NCBI GenBank assembly: GCA_946406095.1
Contig: CAMJJO010000031.1
Coordinates: forward strand, 1 to 13,979
DNA length: 13,979 nt
Reading direction: 5' to 3'
From: an uncultured Bacteroidales bacterium
GTDB lineage: Bacteria; Bacteroidota; Bacteroidia; Bacteroidales; UBA932
In this document: positions 7,330 through 13,979 of the stretch, piece by piece
How positions within the stretch are numbered: position 1 is the first letter of the stretch
How the letters are laid out: every line of letters starts with the position of its first letter
Position numbers and translations under genes: made by a program
The notes under the pieces: generated by a model
The model's input: only the letters and a program-made list of their open reading frames with translations
Databases searched by the model: none
Told to the model about the DNA's origin: nothing

Positions 7330-8888
7330 TACTTTGTGAGGTTGGGGTTAGCTGCAAGAGCACTCTTGGGAATGGACAGGTTGTAGTCTTTTTCTTCCTT
7401 TGCCGGCTTGTTCCACCAGGCGCCAAGATATTTGCCGAAACGGATCATGTCCTGCCGGTGCCAGCCTTCGACTGCAAGCTCGTGGGAGCGCTCCTGGTAG
7501 ATGTTGTCGAGGGTGAGCGTGCCTGCGGTGAAGGGAGTCAGTCCGGCGCGGGTGCGGATCTTCGCAAGGTCGGCGTTGCCGGCGGCTTCGGCGCCCTTGT
7601 TCTGGCGCACCATCGCCTCGGCGTACATCAGCACCACGTCGGCGTAGCGCATGATGTAGAACTCGTTCTCCATGCCCACCTGGCCTCCGGTGAGGGTGCC
7701 GTCGCTCTGATACTCCCACTTGCCTATGCGGGCGCCCTGGAGGTCGGTGCGGTGCGTGGTGTAGGCCTCCTCGGGCATATCAGGATCGATCACATAGGGC
7801 ACGGTGACCGTCTTTTCGGGATCGGAAGGATCCTGGATATCGATAGTGAGGTCGTTGCCGGAGAGGTCTTTCATCTGGCCGAACATCCAGGTCCATGCCT
7901 TACGCTTGTCGCCGGTCTCGTAGCTTGCCATGAAATCCGGCTGGGCCACTATGCCGTCCCATGCGTTCGCGGGGATGCCCAGAGGAGCACAGAGGGCCAC
8001 GGGAAGGGTGGACATGTGGATCAGGAAAGCGTAGTGGTCGGATACGGTGTAGACGGTGCTATAGGGGATGGCCAGGATGCCTTCCTCGCAGAACTCGTTC
8101 TTCACCTTGAACATATCCTTGTAGTTGTCCACTATCTTGTACCAGCTTCCGCCGTTGTTGTTTGTCATGATGTCCTTGCAGGATGCTGCGGCCTCGGCCC
8201 ATTTGGGCGTGCCGATCAGGAACTCTGCGTTGAGGTAGAGTTTCGCGAGGATGAAGTTGGCGACTCCTCTGGTCACGCGGCCATAGTATTCGGTCGTGGG
8301 CTCCACGGCGAGGTTGTCGATATTCTCCTTTATCTCGGTCTCTACGAAGTCGAAGATGAAGGCGCGGTCCTTCTTCTCGGGATAGCCTTCCATCTTCTTG
8401 GTGACTGCAAAGGGGATGTTCTTCCAGTAGCATATGGCCATGAAGTAGTAGAAGGCCCTCAGCACTTTCACTTCAGATTCCACCCTCTTCTTGCCGTCGA
8501 ACTCCTTCTCCACTCCGGCGAAGGTGTCCAGCACATCGTTGCAGGCTGTGATGCCGTTGAAGCAGAATTCCCAGGCGCATTCGAGCAGGCGGTTGCTGTT
8601 GGGAATCTCGTGGAACTGCACTTCACGGTAGCGTCCGCCGTCATCCCATCCGCCGTTGGGGTTGATGGGGGTGCAGGCCTCGTCGGTAATCAGCATGTCG
8701 AAGGTCCAGTAACTCTTCTCGGTGCCCCAGTGCTGCAGCGATGTGTAGGCACGGGCGGAATACTTCGCGAACTGCTCTTCGGAAGTGAAGAAGTTCTCCT
8801 TGGCAATCTTGGAATAGATTTCCTCGTCCAGATTGGTGCAGGCTGCCGCGGCGGCCAGGCACATTACCATATAAAATATCTTTTTCAT
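7329..8888 (-). CDS. susD-like: SusD/RagB-family outer-membrane ligand-binding lipoprotein
   Basis: This 519-residue protein has a lipoprotein signal (AAAA-C17) followed by TNLDEEIYSKIAKENFFTSEEQ, the typical mature start of SusD proteins. Other family marks are AWEFCFNGITACNDVLD (about 105-121), an LRAFYYF helix of the TPR-like part, RGVANFILAKLYLNAE (208-223), a MRYADVVLMYAEAM helix and ERSHELAVEGWHRQDMIRFGKY near the C-terminus, ending in the characteristic NPNL. SusD proteins sit on the cell surface as the lid over a SusC channel and hand over the ligand. The gene starts 12 bases after the susC stop and ends in a one-base overlap with ARH copy C. The bound ligand cannot be read from the sequence; the neighbours suggest a ribosyl-containing molecule. 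Confidence 0.96.
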   Translation of the reverse strand: MKKIFYMVMCLAAAAACTNLDEEIYSKIAKENFFTSEEQFAKYSARAYTSLQHWGTEKSYWTFDMLITDEACTPINPNGGWDDGGRYREVQFHEIPNSNRLLECAWEFCFNGITACNDVLDTFAGVEKEFDGKKRVESEVKVLRAFYYFMAICYWKNIPFAVTKKMEGYPEKKDRAFIFDFVETEIKENIDNLAVEPTTEYYGRVTRGVANFILAKLYLNAEFLIGTPKWAEAAASCKDIMTNNNGGSWYKIVDNYKDMFKVKNEFCEEGILAIPYSTVYTVSDHYAFLIHMSTLPVALCAPLGIPANAWDGIVAQPDFMASYETGDKRKAWTWMFGQMKDLSGNDLTIDIQDPSDPEKTVTVPYVIDPDMPEEAYTTHRTDLQGARIGKWEYQSDGTLTGGQVGMENEFYIMRYADVVLMYAEAMVRQNKGAEAAGNADLAKIRTRAGLTPFTAGTLTLDNIYQERSHELAVEGWHRQDMIRFGKYLGAWWNKPAKEEKDYNLSIPKSALAANPNLTK

Positions 8889-8900
8889 ATCCGTTGCAGA

Positions 8901-11822
8901 TTAGAAGGTTAACGAAGCTCCGAGGGTGAAGGTGCTGGTGCGGGGATAGTAGCTCATGCTCTCCTTGCCGGGAGTCAGGCCGCTGAGGCTGACCTCGGGG
9001 TCCACACCCTTGTAGCCGGTGATGCAGAGGAGGTTCTGCCCGGAGACGAACACTTTCGCAGCATGCACGAACTTGTTCTTCAGAGGCAGGTCGTAGGTGA
9101 CCGAGATATTGTCCAGTTTGAGGTAGCTGGCGTTCTCGATGTACTTTGACGAGTAGCGGATAGGGCCGCGGAAGTCGGTGTTGTCCAGCCAGGAACTCAT
9201 TATGTTCTTCAGTCCTATGCTGCCAAGGTTCTCGTACTGGGCCCTGTAGCCGTTGAACACGAGGCCGCCGATGGCACCGCGCAGGGTGGCGCTCAGCGTC
9301 CAGTTCTTATACTTGAGAGTATTGCTCCATCCGAGGGTGACGTCCGGATAGGCGGAACCTATCCTCTGCCACTTGGCCTCCTGGGTCTTGCCCTGGAATT
9401 CGTCGATGAAATGGTCGTTGCCGTCATCCCCGACGCCTGTCCAGACAGGAGCATAGAAGGAACCGAGGCTCTTTCCTTCGATGAGGCGCTGCAGATATGC
9501 ACCCACAGGGGTTGCCACCCAGCCGATGTTGTAGTCGGCGTTCTTGAATTCCTCGTTGGTGAAGGAGATGAGTTTGTTCTCGTTATGTGCGGCCACCAGG
9601 CTGGTGTTCCACATAAAGTCTTTCGTCTTGACCGGAATGGCGTAGATGGAAAGCTCTATGCCGGAATTGCTGATGGAACCCACGTTGGTGAAGAGGGTCT
9701 TATAGTCGTACGGAGGCACGGGAACATTGTAGTCGTAGAGAAGGTCGGTGGTCAGGCGGTAATAGTAGTCGATCGTTCCGCCTATGCGCCCGTCCTTGAT
9801 GGAGAAGTCCAGGCCGACGTTGAATTCGCTCTTGCGCTCCCATGCGAGGTCGGGGTTGGAGTTGGATGCCGGGGCATAGGACTTGACCCATCTGCCGTCA
9901 TAGAAGAAGTTGGTGCCGGAACTCATCAGCATTAGGGACTTGTAGTTGCCGAAGTCCTGGTTGCCGGTCACACCGTAGCCGGCACGGAGCTTGAGCTCGC
10001 TCAGCCAGTCGATGTTCTGCATCCAGGGTTCCTTGCTGATGCGCCAGCCGGCGCTGATGGCGGGGAACCATCCCCACTTGTGGTCTTTGCCGAAGCGGCT
10101 GGAACCGTCGCGGCGGAGCGATACCGATGCGAGGTATTTCTCGTTCCAGTTGTAGATCACGCGGCCGAAGAAGGCTATGTAGCGGCTGGATGAGCGGCTG
10201 GTATACATCTCTGCCATTCCTTCCTGCAGAGCCTTGCCGGCGCTCATGTTGTTCCACTTGTAGAAGTCGGTGTCGAAGCCGTAGTTCATCATCTCGGTCT
10301 CCCAGTTCATCTGCTGCTGCCAGGTGTAGCCTGCGATGGCCTGCACGGAATGCTGCCCGAATATCTTGGAATACTGCAACGTGCTCTCCCACTGGAAGTT
10401 GGTGTACTGGTCGGCGTTGGACTTTGCTATGCCCTTCTTGCCGGTGTTGCCGGGATAGTAGGAGGTCTTGTAGTCCTGGCTGAAGTATTTCTCGTCGGAC
10501 CAGTTGAAGAAATTGTCCCACTTCAGGCCGTCGATGGGAAGGATGTTGAGGGTGGCCCTGGCGTTTGCGCTCAGGTAGCCGGTCTCCTTGTTGGCGTAGT
10601 GCTCCTTGATGAGGGCCACGGGGTTGGTGTAGTCCACCTCAGGCACGGTAAAGTATCCGCCGTATTCCTTTGCAGTGGGGTCGTAGATGGGTTCTGTGGG
10701 GTTGTGGATGAAGGCCTGGTAGAAGGCGCTGTAGTTTGCCGGGGAAGACTGGCGGCGGGTGTAGCTGAGGTTATAGTCCAGATCCAGCCAGCCCTGGAGT
10801 GCAGTCTGGCGGATGTTGGTCTTGAACAGCCACTTGCTGGCCTCGTTGCCTATCTGCAGGCCCTGGTTCTTCTCTACGTTCAGCACTGTGCGGTGCGAGA
10901 ACTGCTCTGTGCCGCCTGCCACGGCGAGGTTATGCTTGTGGCTGAACGGGGTGCGGGTGATGGCGTCGAACCAGTCGGTGTCGTCTCCATAAAGGTTGAT
11001 GGTCTTGGCGGGAGCATAGTTCTTGATGGTGTACTCAAACTCCTTGGCGGTCATCGGCCTGGCGCGTGCGGCCACGGTCTGCACGGACACCTGGCCGTCG
11101 TACTGCACGGAGGTATTGCCGCTGCGGGCGCGCTTGGTGGTGATGATGACCACGCCGTTGGTGCCGCGGGTGCCGTAGATGGCGGCTGCGGAGCCGTCCT
11201 TGAGCACGTCCACCGATTCCACCTCCTGGAAGTTGATGCTGCGGATGTCGGCGTCAATCACACCGTCGATGATGATGAGCGGTCCCTGGCCTGCGGCGAG
11301 GGTGTTGGTGCCACGGAGCAGGAACTGGAAGGATGCCTCCGGGTCGCCGCCGTCCGGGTTGACAACGGAAAGGCCTGCCACCTTGCCCTGGAGCATGCCG
11401 CCTGCATTGGTGTATGCACCCACGTCCAGATCTTCTGCCTTGAGGCTGGAGACGGAACCGGTTATCTCTTTCTTGGTGGTTTTGCCGTAGCCGATGACCA
11501 CGGTCTCATCCAGCATCATGGATGCCGCTGCGGGGAGCACTGCATCCAGCACGTTCGATGCGCCAACCGTGAGGGTGAGGTCGTCGTAGCCGAAGAATGC
11601 GAAGGTGAGGGTGTTGCCGCTGGCTGCCGCGATGGTGTAGCGGCCGTTGTTGTCGGCAATCGCCCAGGCGCCGCTGGCATTGTTGAGCACCGTCGCTCCG
11701 GCGAGCACTTCGCCGTCGTTGCCGGTGATGCGGCCGCTGATATCTTTTGTCTGAGCCAGCGCAGTGGATGCTGCGGTCAGCAGCAGGCAGAGTGCGGCAA
11801 AGAACTTGATCAGTTTTTTCAT
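8901..11822 (-). CDS. susC-like: SusC/RagA-family TonB-dependent outer-membrane transporter
   Basis: This 973-residue protein imports the ligand across the outer membrane using TonB energy. A Sec signal peptide ends at about residue 23 (ALA-Q). Residues 27-98 form a carboxypeptidase-regulatory-like beta domain (DISGRITGNDGEVLAGATV to a GNTLTFAFFGYDD strand). The TonB-box region DETVVIGYG lies at 105-113. The plug (about 115-235) has LLRGTNTL, PLIIIDGVID and the SusC signature SVDVLKDGSAAAIYGTRGTNG. The rest is the beta-barrel, ending TSTFTLGASLTF with the expected terminal aromatic. There is no N-terminal secretin/STN domain, so anti-sigma signalling is not expected. Among SusC proteins it is somewhat short. 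It begins 10 bases after rbsK and is followed by susD 12 bases downstream. It looks intact. Confidence 0.97.
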   Translation of the reverse strand: MKKLIKFFAALCLLLTAASTALAQTKDISGRITGNDGEVLAGATVLNNASGAWAIADNNGRYTIAAASGNTLTFAFFGYDDLTLTVGASNVLDAVLPAAASMMLDETVVIGYGKTTKKEITGSVSSLKAEDLDVGAYTNAGGMLQGKVAGLSVVNPDGGDPEASFQFLLRGTNTLAAGQGPLIIIDGVIDADIRSINFQEVESVDVLKDGSAAAIYGTRGTNGVVIITTKRARSGNTSVQYDGQVSVQTVAARARPMTAKEFEYTIKNYAPAKTINLYGDDTDWFDAITRTPFSHKHNLAVAGGTEQFSHRTVLNVEKNQGLQIGNEASKWLFKTNIRQTALQGWLDLDYNLSYTRRQSSPANYSAFYQAFIHNPTEPIYDPTAKEYGGYFTVPEVDYTNPVALIKEHYANKETGYLSANARATLNILPIDGLKWDNFFNWSDEKYFSQDYKTSYYPGNTGKKGIAKSNADQYTNFQWESTLQYSKIFGQHSVQAIAGYTWQQQMNWETEMMNYGFDTDFYKWNNMSAGKALQEGMAEMYTSRSSSRYIAFFGRVIYNWNEKYLASVSLRRDGSSRFGKDHKWGWFPAISAGWRISKEPWMQNIDWLSELKLRAGYGVTGNQDFGNYKSLMLMSSGTNFFYDGRWVKSYAPASNSNPDLAWERKSEFNVGLDFSIKDGRIGGTIDYYYRLTTDLLYDYNVPVPPYDYKTLFTNVGSISNSGIELSIYAIPVKTKDFMWNTSLVAAHNENKLISFTNEEFKNADYNIGWVATPVGAYLQRLIEGKSLGSFYAPVWTGVGDDGNDHFIDEFQGKTQEAKWQRIGSAYPDVTLGWSNTLKYKNWTLSATLRGAIGGLVFNGYRAQYENLGSIGLKNIMSSWLDNTDFRGPIRYSSKYIENASYLKLDNISVTYDLPLKNKFVHAAKVFVSGQNLLCITGYKGVDPEVSLSGLTPGKESMSYYPRTSTFTLGASLTF

Positions 11823-11832
11823 ATGCTTGGGT

Positions 11833-12732
11833 TTATTTTATTTCGCTTCTGGTAGGGATGGAATTCTGCGCACCGGGCCTTGTGACCGTGATTGCAGATG
11901 CCATGGTGGCGAATTTGGCCGCTTCGGTGAGGCTGAGGCCCTCGGAGAGGCCGACGCAGAGGGCACCGCAGAAGGTATCGCCTGCAGCAGTGGCATCCAC
12001 CGCCTTTACCTTGAGGGAAGGGATCATCTCGGACCTGCCGCCTTTGAATACCAGCGAGCCCTTGCTGCCGAGGGTGACCACGAAATCCTGCACGCCGTAG
12101 CCGCGGAGCACGTCCACCGCCTTGGCGAGGGAAAGTTCGTCGGTAACCTCGCATCCGCTCATAAGCGATGCTTCGCTGCGGTTGGGGGTCATCAGGGAGA
12201 TGTACTGGAAGAGTTCCTTGGGGAGTTCGCATGCCGGGGCTGGGTTCAGAATCACATATACACCCGCTTCGTGAGCTATCTTTGCTGCGCGGAGAACCGC
12301 CGGCACCGGAATCTCGAGCTGGAGGATGAGGAAGCCCGCGCTGCGGATTACGTCCGCTATGCCGTCGATATCTTCCGGAGTGATGTCGCCGTTGGCGCCG
12401 GAGGCCACCGAGATGCAGTTCTCGCCGCTCTCGTCGACCAGGATAAGGGCCGTGCCGGAGGCTTTCTCCGAACGCATCACATGCGAGATGTCGATGCCTT
12501 CTTTCTCATAGCCTGCAAGGGCATTGTCGCCGAAGATGTCGCGGCCGACCTTGCAGATGAACTCCACGTCACCGCCGAGGCGCTTGGCCGCCACAGCCTG
12601 GTTGGCGCCCTTTCCGCCGGGGCCCATGTAGAAGGTTCCACCTGTAACTGTTTCGCCGGGAACGGGGAGCCGGTCTCCCTTGATTGTCATGTCGGTATTG
12701 CTGCTGCCGATGACCAGAATCTTGTTGTTCAT
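11833..12732 (-). CDS. rbsK: Ribokinase (PfkB family)
   Basis: This 299-residue cytosolic kinase phosphorylates D-ribose to ribose 5-phosphate with ATP, feeding the pentose phosphate and nucleotide pathways. It matches E. coli RbsK along its whole length: GSSNTD (9-14, sugar-binding Asn12 and Asp14), LPVPGETVTGG (22-32), MGPGGKGANQAVAAKRLG (36-53), QLE with Glu140, NPAPACELP (163-171), MTPNRSEA (181-188), TLGSKG (220-225), DATAAGDTFCGAL with catalytic base Asp252 (246-258) and ITVTRPGAQNSIPTREEI-like tail. The ribose-contact residues are kept, so ribose specificity is more likely than for a generic PfkB sugar kinase. I chose the ATG at 12730-12732 because the E. coli alignment begins there; an in-frame ATG at 12844-12846 would lie upstream of the predicted transcription start. 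It is the first gene of the operon, 10 bases before susC. Confidence 0.95.
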   Translation of the reverse strand: MNNKILVIGSSNTDMTIKGDRLPVPGETVTGGTFYMGPGGKGANQAVAAKRLGGDVEFICKVGRDIFGDNALAGYEKEGIDISHVMRSEKASGTALILVDESGENCISVASGANGDITPEDIDGIADVIRSAGFLILQLEIPVPAVLRAAKIAHEAGVYVILNPAPACELPKELFQYISLMTPNRSEASLMSGCEVTDELSLAKAVDVLRGYGVQDFVVTLGSKGSLVFKGGRSEMIPSLKVKAVDATAAGDTFCGALCVGLSEGLSLTEAAKFATMASAITVTRPGAQNSIPTRSEIK

Positions 12733-12783
12733 GTTATCTAGTTTTTTGATTATTATCTTGGTGCGAGGCGAATATATCAATTT

Positions 12784-12805
12784 GCCCGGCAAAACGCTGC
12801 CGGGC
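12784..12805 (-). other. Hairpin in the rbsK leader
   Basis: GCCCGGCA (12784-12791) and TGCCGGGC (12798-12805) form a perfect 8-bp GC-rich stem with a six-base loop. It lies between the predicted operon promoter and the rbsK start, within a leader of roughly 80 bases. On the minus strand it is followed by AAATTGATATATT rather than a clean U-run, so it is at best a weak terminator in the direction of the operon. A T-run (TTTAT) follows it only on the plus strand. It could stabilise the mRNA, act as an attenuator, or be a leaky barrier. Confidence 0.6.
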
Positions 12806-12816
12806 TTTATTGAAAA

Positions 12817-12847
12817 TAAAGATAGTGGTTCTTTAGTTTTGCGCAAA
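12817..12847 (-). promoter_or_regulatory. Predicted Bacteroidota promoter of the rbsK-susCD-ARH-esterase operon
   Basis: On the minus strand TTTG (12847-12844) is followed after exactly 19 bases by TATCTTTA (12824-12817). This agrees with the Bacteroidota pattern of a -33 TTTG and a -7 TAnnTTTG, with one mismatch at the last base. Transcription would start around 12810-12814, giving a leader of about 80 bases. The -33 element is inside the palindromic operator, so a bound repressor would block it. Confidence 0.6.
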
Positions 12848-12855
12848 ATTTGCGC
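12841..12855. promoter_or_regulatory. Operator O1, probable LacI-family binding site
   Basis: GCGCAAA-A-TTTGCGC is a perfect 7+1+7 palindrome. It begins 9 bases after the repressor stop codon (in transcription order) and covers the -33 element of the operon promoter. The half-site GCGCAAA also occurs in the repressor's own promoter, which ties it to that regulator. Its layout resembles known LacI-family sites such as the PurR half-site ACGCAAAC. Confidence 0.75.
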
Positions 12856-12864
12856 TAACCGGGC

Positions 12865-13884
12865 TTATCCGCGGGGTTTGGCCACCGAACTGCCTGCAAC
12901 GATTGCCGGCATCAGGCGGATCTGCGAGTCGCTGGCGGCGGCCTCCGGATGCATCAGTTTGTCGCAGAGTATCTTTACGGCGAGCTTGGCCATATTCTCT
13001 ACCGGCTGCCCCACGCGGACTATGGGCGGCGTGAGGTAATCCATATACATATTGTCGTCGAACGATACCAGCGACACATCCTCAGGCACGCTGAGCGGGG
13101 ATTCCCTGAGGGCGCGCAGGGCTCCCAGCAGGATCGTGTTGCTGAGTGCGAAAATTGCAGTCGGGGGCTTGCTCCCGTTCATCAGGACCTTTGTCTCCAG
13201 GTATCCGTTCTGCACCGAGAACTCGTCGCCCACCACCCTGGCGCTATGGGTGAGACCGGCCTCTTCCATCGCTTTCATGAAGCCGTTCACCCGCTCCTTG
13301 TTAGGCATGGAATCCAGTTCTCCCTGGATGCAGGCTATCCTTTCGTGCCCGGCTGTAATTAGTACCTTGGTGCCGTCATATCCGCCCTTGAAGTTGTTTG
13401 TAGTCACGTAGGGGAGGGTTGAGGCCTCGTAGTAGCGGTCGATCAGCACCACCGGGATTTCCCGGTTTATCTGCTCGAGGGTTTGGGGTTTGTCGCCGCA
13501 GGGCACTGCGATGATGCCTTCCACCCGCCGCAGCAGCAGGTCCCGAGCCGCCTCGTCCAGACGGTTTTCGTCCTCCATAGTGTCGACCAGGATGGCGGTG
13601 TATCCGTTCTTGTAGAGTTCCGGCACAATGGAGCCGGCCATGTCGGCGAAGTAGGGGTTGGCGATGGATGGCAGTAGCAGCCCTATCATACCGGATCCGC
13701 CCCGCCGCAGGCTCTGCGCCGTGAACGGCGGGATGTATCCAGATGCCGTCACCTCCGCCATCACCCGCTCGGCCGTCTGCTTGCCGATCCGGTATTTTTT
13801 TGCCTGCCCGTTGATTACCCGGGACACCGTCGTGATCGAGCATCCGCACCTTGCGGCAATATCCTGCAATGTTGTTTGCTTCAT
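12865..13884 (-). CDS. LacI/GalR-family transcriptional repressor
   Basis: This 339-residue regulator begins MKQTTLQDIAARCGCSITTVSRVINGQ, the canonical LacI-family helix-turn-helix (residues 4-26), followed by TAERVMAEVTASGYIPPFTAQSLRRG (38-62) with the hinge helix AQSLRRG. Residues 66-335 are the periplasmic-binding-protein-like sensor: IGLLLPSIANPYFADMAGSI, VDTMEDENRLDEAARDLLLRRVEGIIAVPC, VVLIDRYYE, GHERIACIQGELDS, RVNGFMKAMEEAG and LVSFDDNMYMDYLTPP. I start it at 13882-13884, because the family begins directly at this MKxxTLxDIA stretch and the upstream in-frame extension runs through the operator. The effector is probably ribose, a phosphorylated derivative or another breakdown product of the ligand. 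It is transcribed in the same direction as the operon, which starts at the next promoter. No frameshift or missing part is seen. Confidence 0.95.
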   Translation of the reverse strand: MKQTTLQDIAARCGCSITTVSRVINGQAKKYRIGKQTAERVMAEVTASGYIPPFTAQSLRRGGSGMIGLLLPSIANPYFADMAGSIVPELYKNGYTAILVDTMEDENRLDEAARDLLLRRVEGIIAVPCGDKPQTLEQINREIPVVLIDRYYEASTLPYVTTNNFKGGYDGTKVLITAGHERIACIQGELDSMPNKERVNGFMKAMEEAGLTHSARVVGDEFSVQNGYLETKVLMNGSKPPTAIFALSNTILLGALRALRESPLSVPEDVSLVSFDDNMYMDYLTPPIVRVGQPVENMAKLAVKILCDKLMHPEAAASDSQIRLMPAIVAGSSVAKPRG

Positions 13885-13889
13885 ATTTG

Positions 13890-13897
13890 CAAAGATA
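13890..13897 (-). promoter_or_regulatory. -7 promoter element of the LacI-family gene
   Basis: The minus strand reads TATCTTTG, an exact match to the Bacteroidota -7 consensus TAnnTTTG. Only five bases (CAAAT) lie between it and the ATG of the repressor. A good -33 TTTG at the usual distance is not obvious: TTTG copies in the operator sit 12 and 23 bases upstream. If this is the promoter, the mRNA has almost no 5' leader. Confidence 0.55.
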
Positions 13898-13902
13898 ATA
13901 CA

Positions 13903-13925
13903 ATTTGCGCAAAGTTTGTGCAAAT
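13903..13925. promoter_or_regulatory. Operator O2, probable autoregulatory LacI-family site
   Basis: ATTTGCGCAAA-G-TTTGTGCAAAT is an 11+1+11 palindrome with a single mismatch. Its core GCGCAAA-G-TTTGTGC (13907-13921) is the same design as operator O1, with the same 7-base half-site and a one-base centre. It lies just upstream of the predicted -7 element of the repressor gene, a position fit for repression of its own gene. Confidence 0.75.
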
Positions 13926-13932
13926 TTTGTTG

Positions 13933-13947
13933 CCGTACCTGGTACGG
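13933..13947. repeat. Second palindrome upstream of the repressor gene
   Basis: CCGTACC-T-GGTACGG is a perfect 7+1+7 inverted repeat, 7 bases from the edge of operator O2. Its sequence is unrelated to the GCGCAAA half-site. It could be a binding site for another dimeric regulator or, as RNA, a short hairpin. Nothing coding is recognised between it and the end of the window. Confidence 0.5.
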
Positions 13948-13979
13948 AAACGGCCCTCAGCGCCCCAGGTCCCCCTCCC

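Noticed and set aside
7458..8912. Long plus-strand open frame (484 codons) opposite susD
   Set aside because: It is the antisense shadow of SusD. The protein would be rich in G, H and V with no domain.
10350..11855. Long plus-strand open frame (501 codons) opposite the SusC N-terminal half
   Set aside because: It is an antisense shadow of the SusC signal peptide, plug and early barrel, with low-complexity composition and no family match that I recognise.
12784..12810. Intrinsic terminator on the plus strand (stem followed by TTTAT)
   Set aside because: No plus-strand gene lies upstream that would need it. In the minus direction the U-run is missing, so I report it only as a leader hairpin.
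12733..12846. N-terminal extension of 38 residues for ribokinase from an ATG at 12844-12846
   Set aside because: The extension would run through the leader hairpin and the operator, and ribokinase homology begins at MNNKILVIGSSNTD. The upstream ATG is also ahead of the predicted transcription start.
13885..13923. N-terminal extension of 13 residues for the LacI-family protein
   Set aside because: It would translate the operator and -7 element, and LacI-family proteins normally begin directly at the helix-turn-helix.

Overview
The window looks like a chromosomal segment of a fairly GC-rich member of the Bacteroidales (Bacteroidota). The signs are a SusC/SusD outer-membrane pair, many short lipoprotein signal peptides of the MKK...C type, tight gene packing, the lack of clear Shine-Dalgarno sequences at the starts I inspected, and promoter elements of the Bacteroidota kind (TTTG, about 19 bases, TAnnTTT). 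I cannot name the genus.

Nearly all of it is one polysaccharide-utilisation-like locus (PUL) read on the minus strand, from high to low coordinates. A LacI-family repressor (12865-13884) is followed by a promoter with a palindromic operator (12817-12855) and a leader hairpin. Then come ribokinase rbsK (11833-12732), SusC (8901-11822), SusD (7329-8888), three lipid-anchored ADP-ribosylglycohydrolase-fold (ARH/DraG) enzymes (5563-7329, 3975-5576, 2473-3975) and a two-domain esterase (972-2486). A DUF4595-like lipoprotein (180-944) lies 27 nt further on. From rbsK to the esterase all gaps are 12 nt or less or are overlaps, so this is very probably one transcript. A perfect 13-bp stem at 131-160 ends it and also ends the convergent gene at 1-126, the tail of a probable L-rhamnose isomerase.

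Working model (inference): SusD and SusC capture and import a ribose-containing ligand. The three ARH-fold lipoproteins cut ribosyl bonds (ADP-ribosyl, nucleosidic or other ribosides), the esterase removes ester decorations or unlinks acyl-bound material, and ribokinase phosphorylates the freed ribose after it reaches the cytoplasm. The LacI-family protein probably represses both itself and the operon, because near-identical palindromes (GCGCAAA-N-TTTGYGC) sit in its own promoter and in the rbsK promoter. The set resembles the ribose-scavenging rus locus described in Bacteroides thetaiotaomicron, but it has three ARH-type enzymes. The window shows no nucleoside hydrolase and no inner-membrane ribose permease.

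The points most worth following are the triple ARH cassette with altered metal-binding motifs, the operator pair, the esterase with a degenerate second copy of its own fold, and the possible leaderless repressor mRNA. No tRNA, rRNA, CRISPR array, insertion sequence or phage gene was seen.
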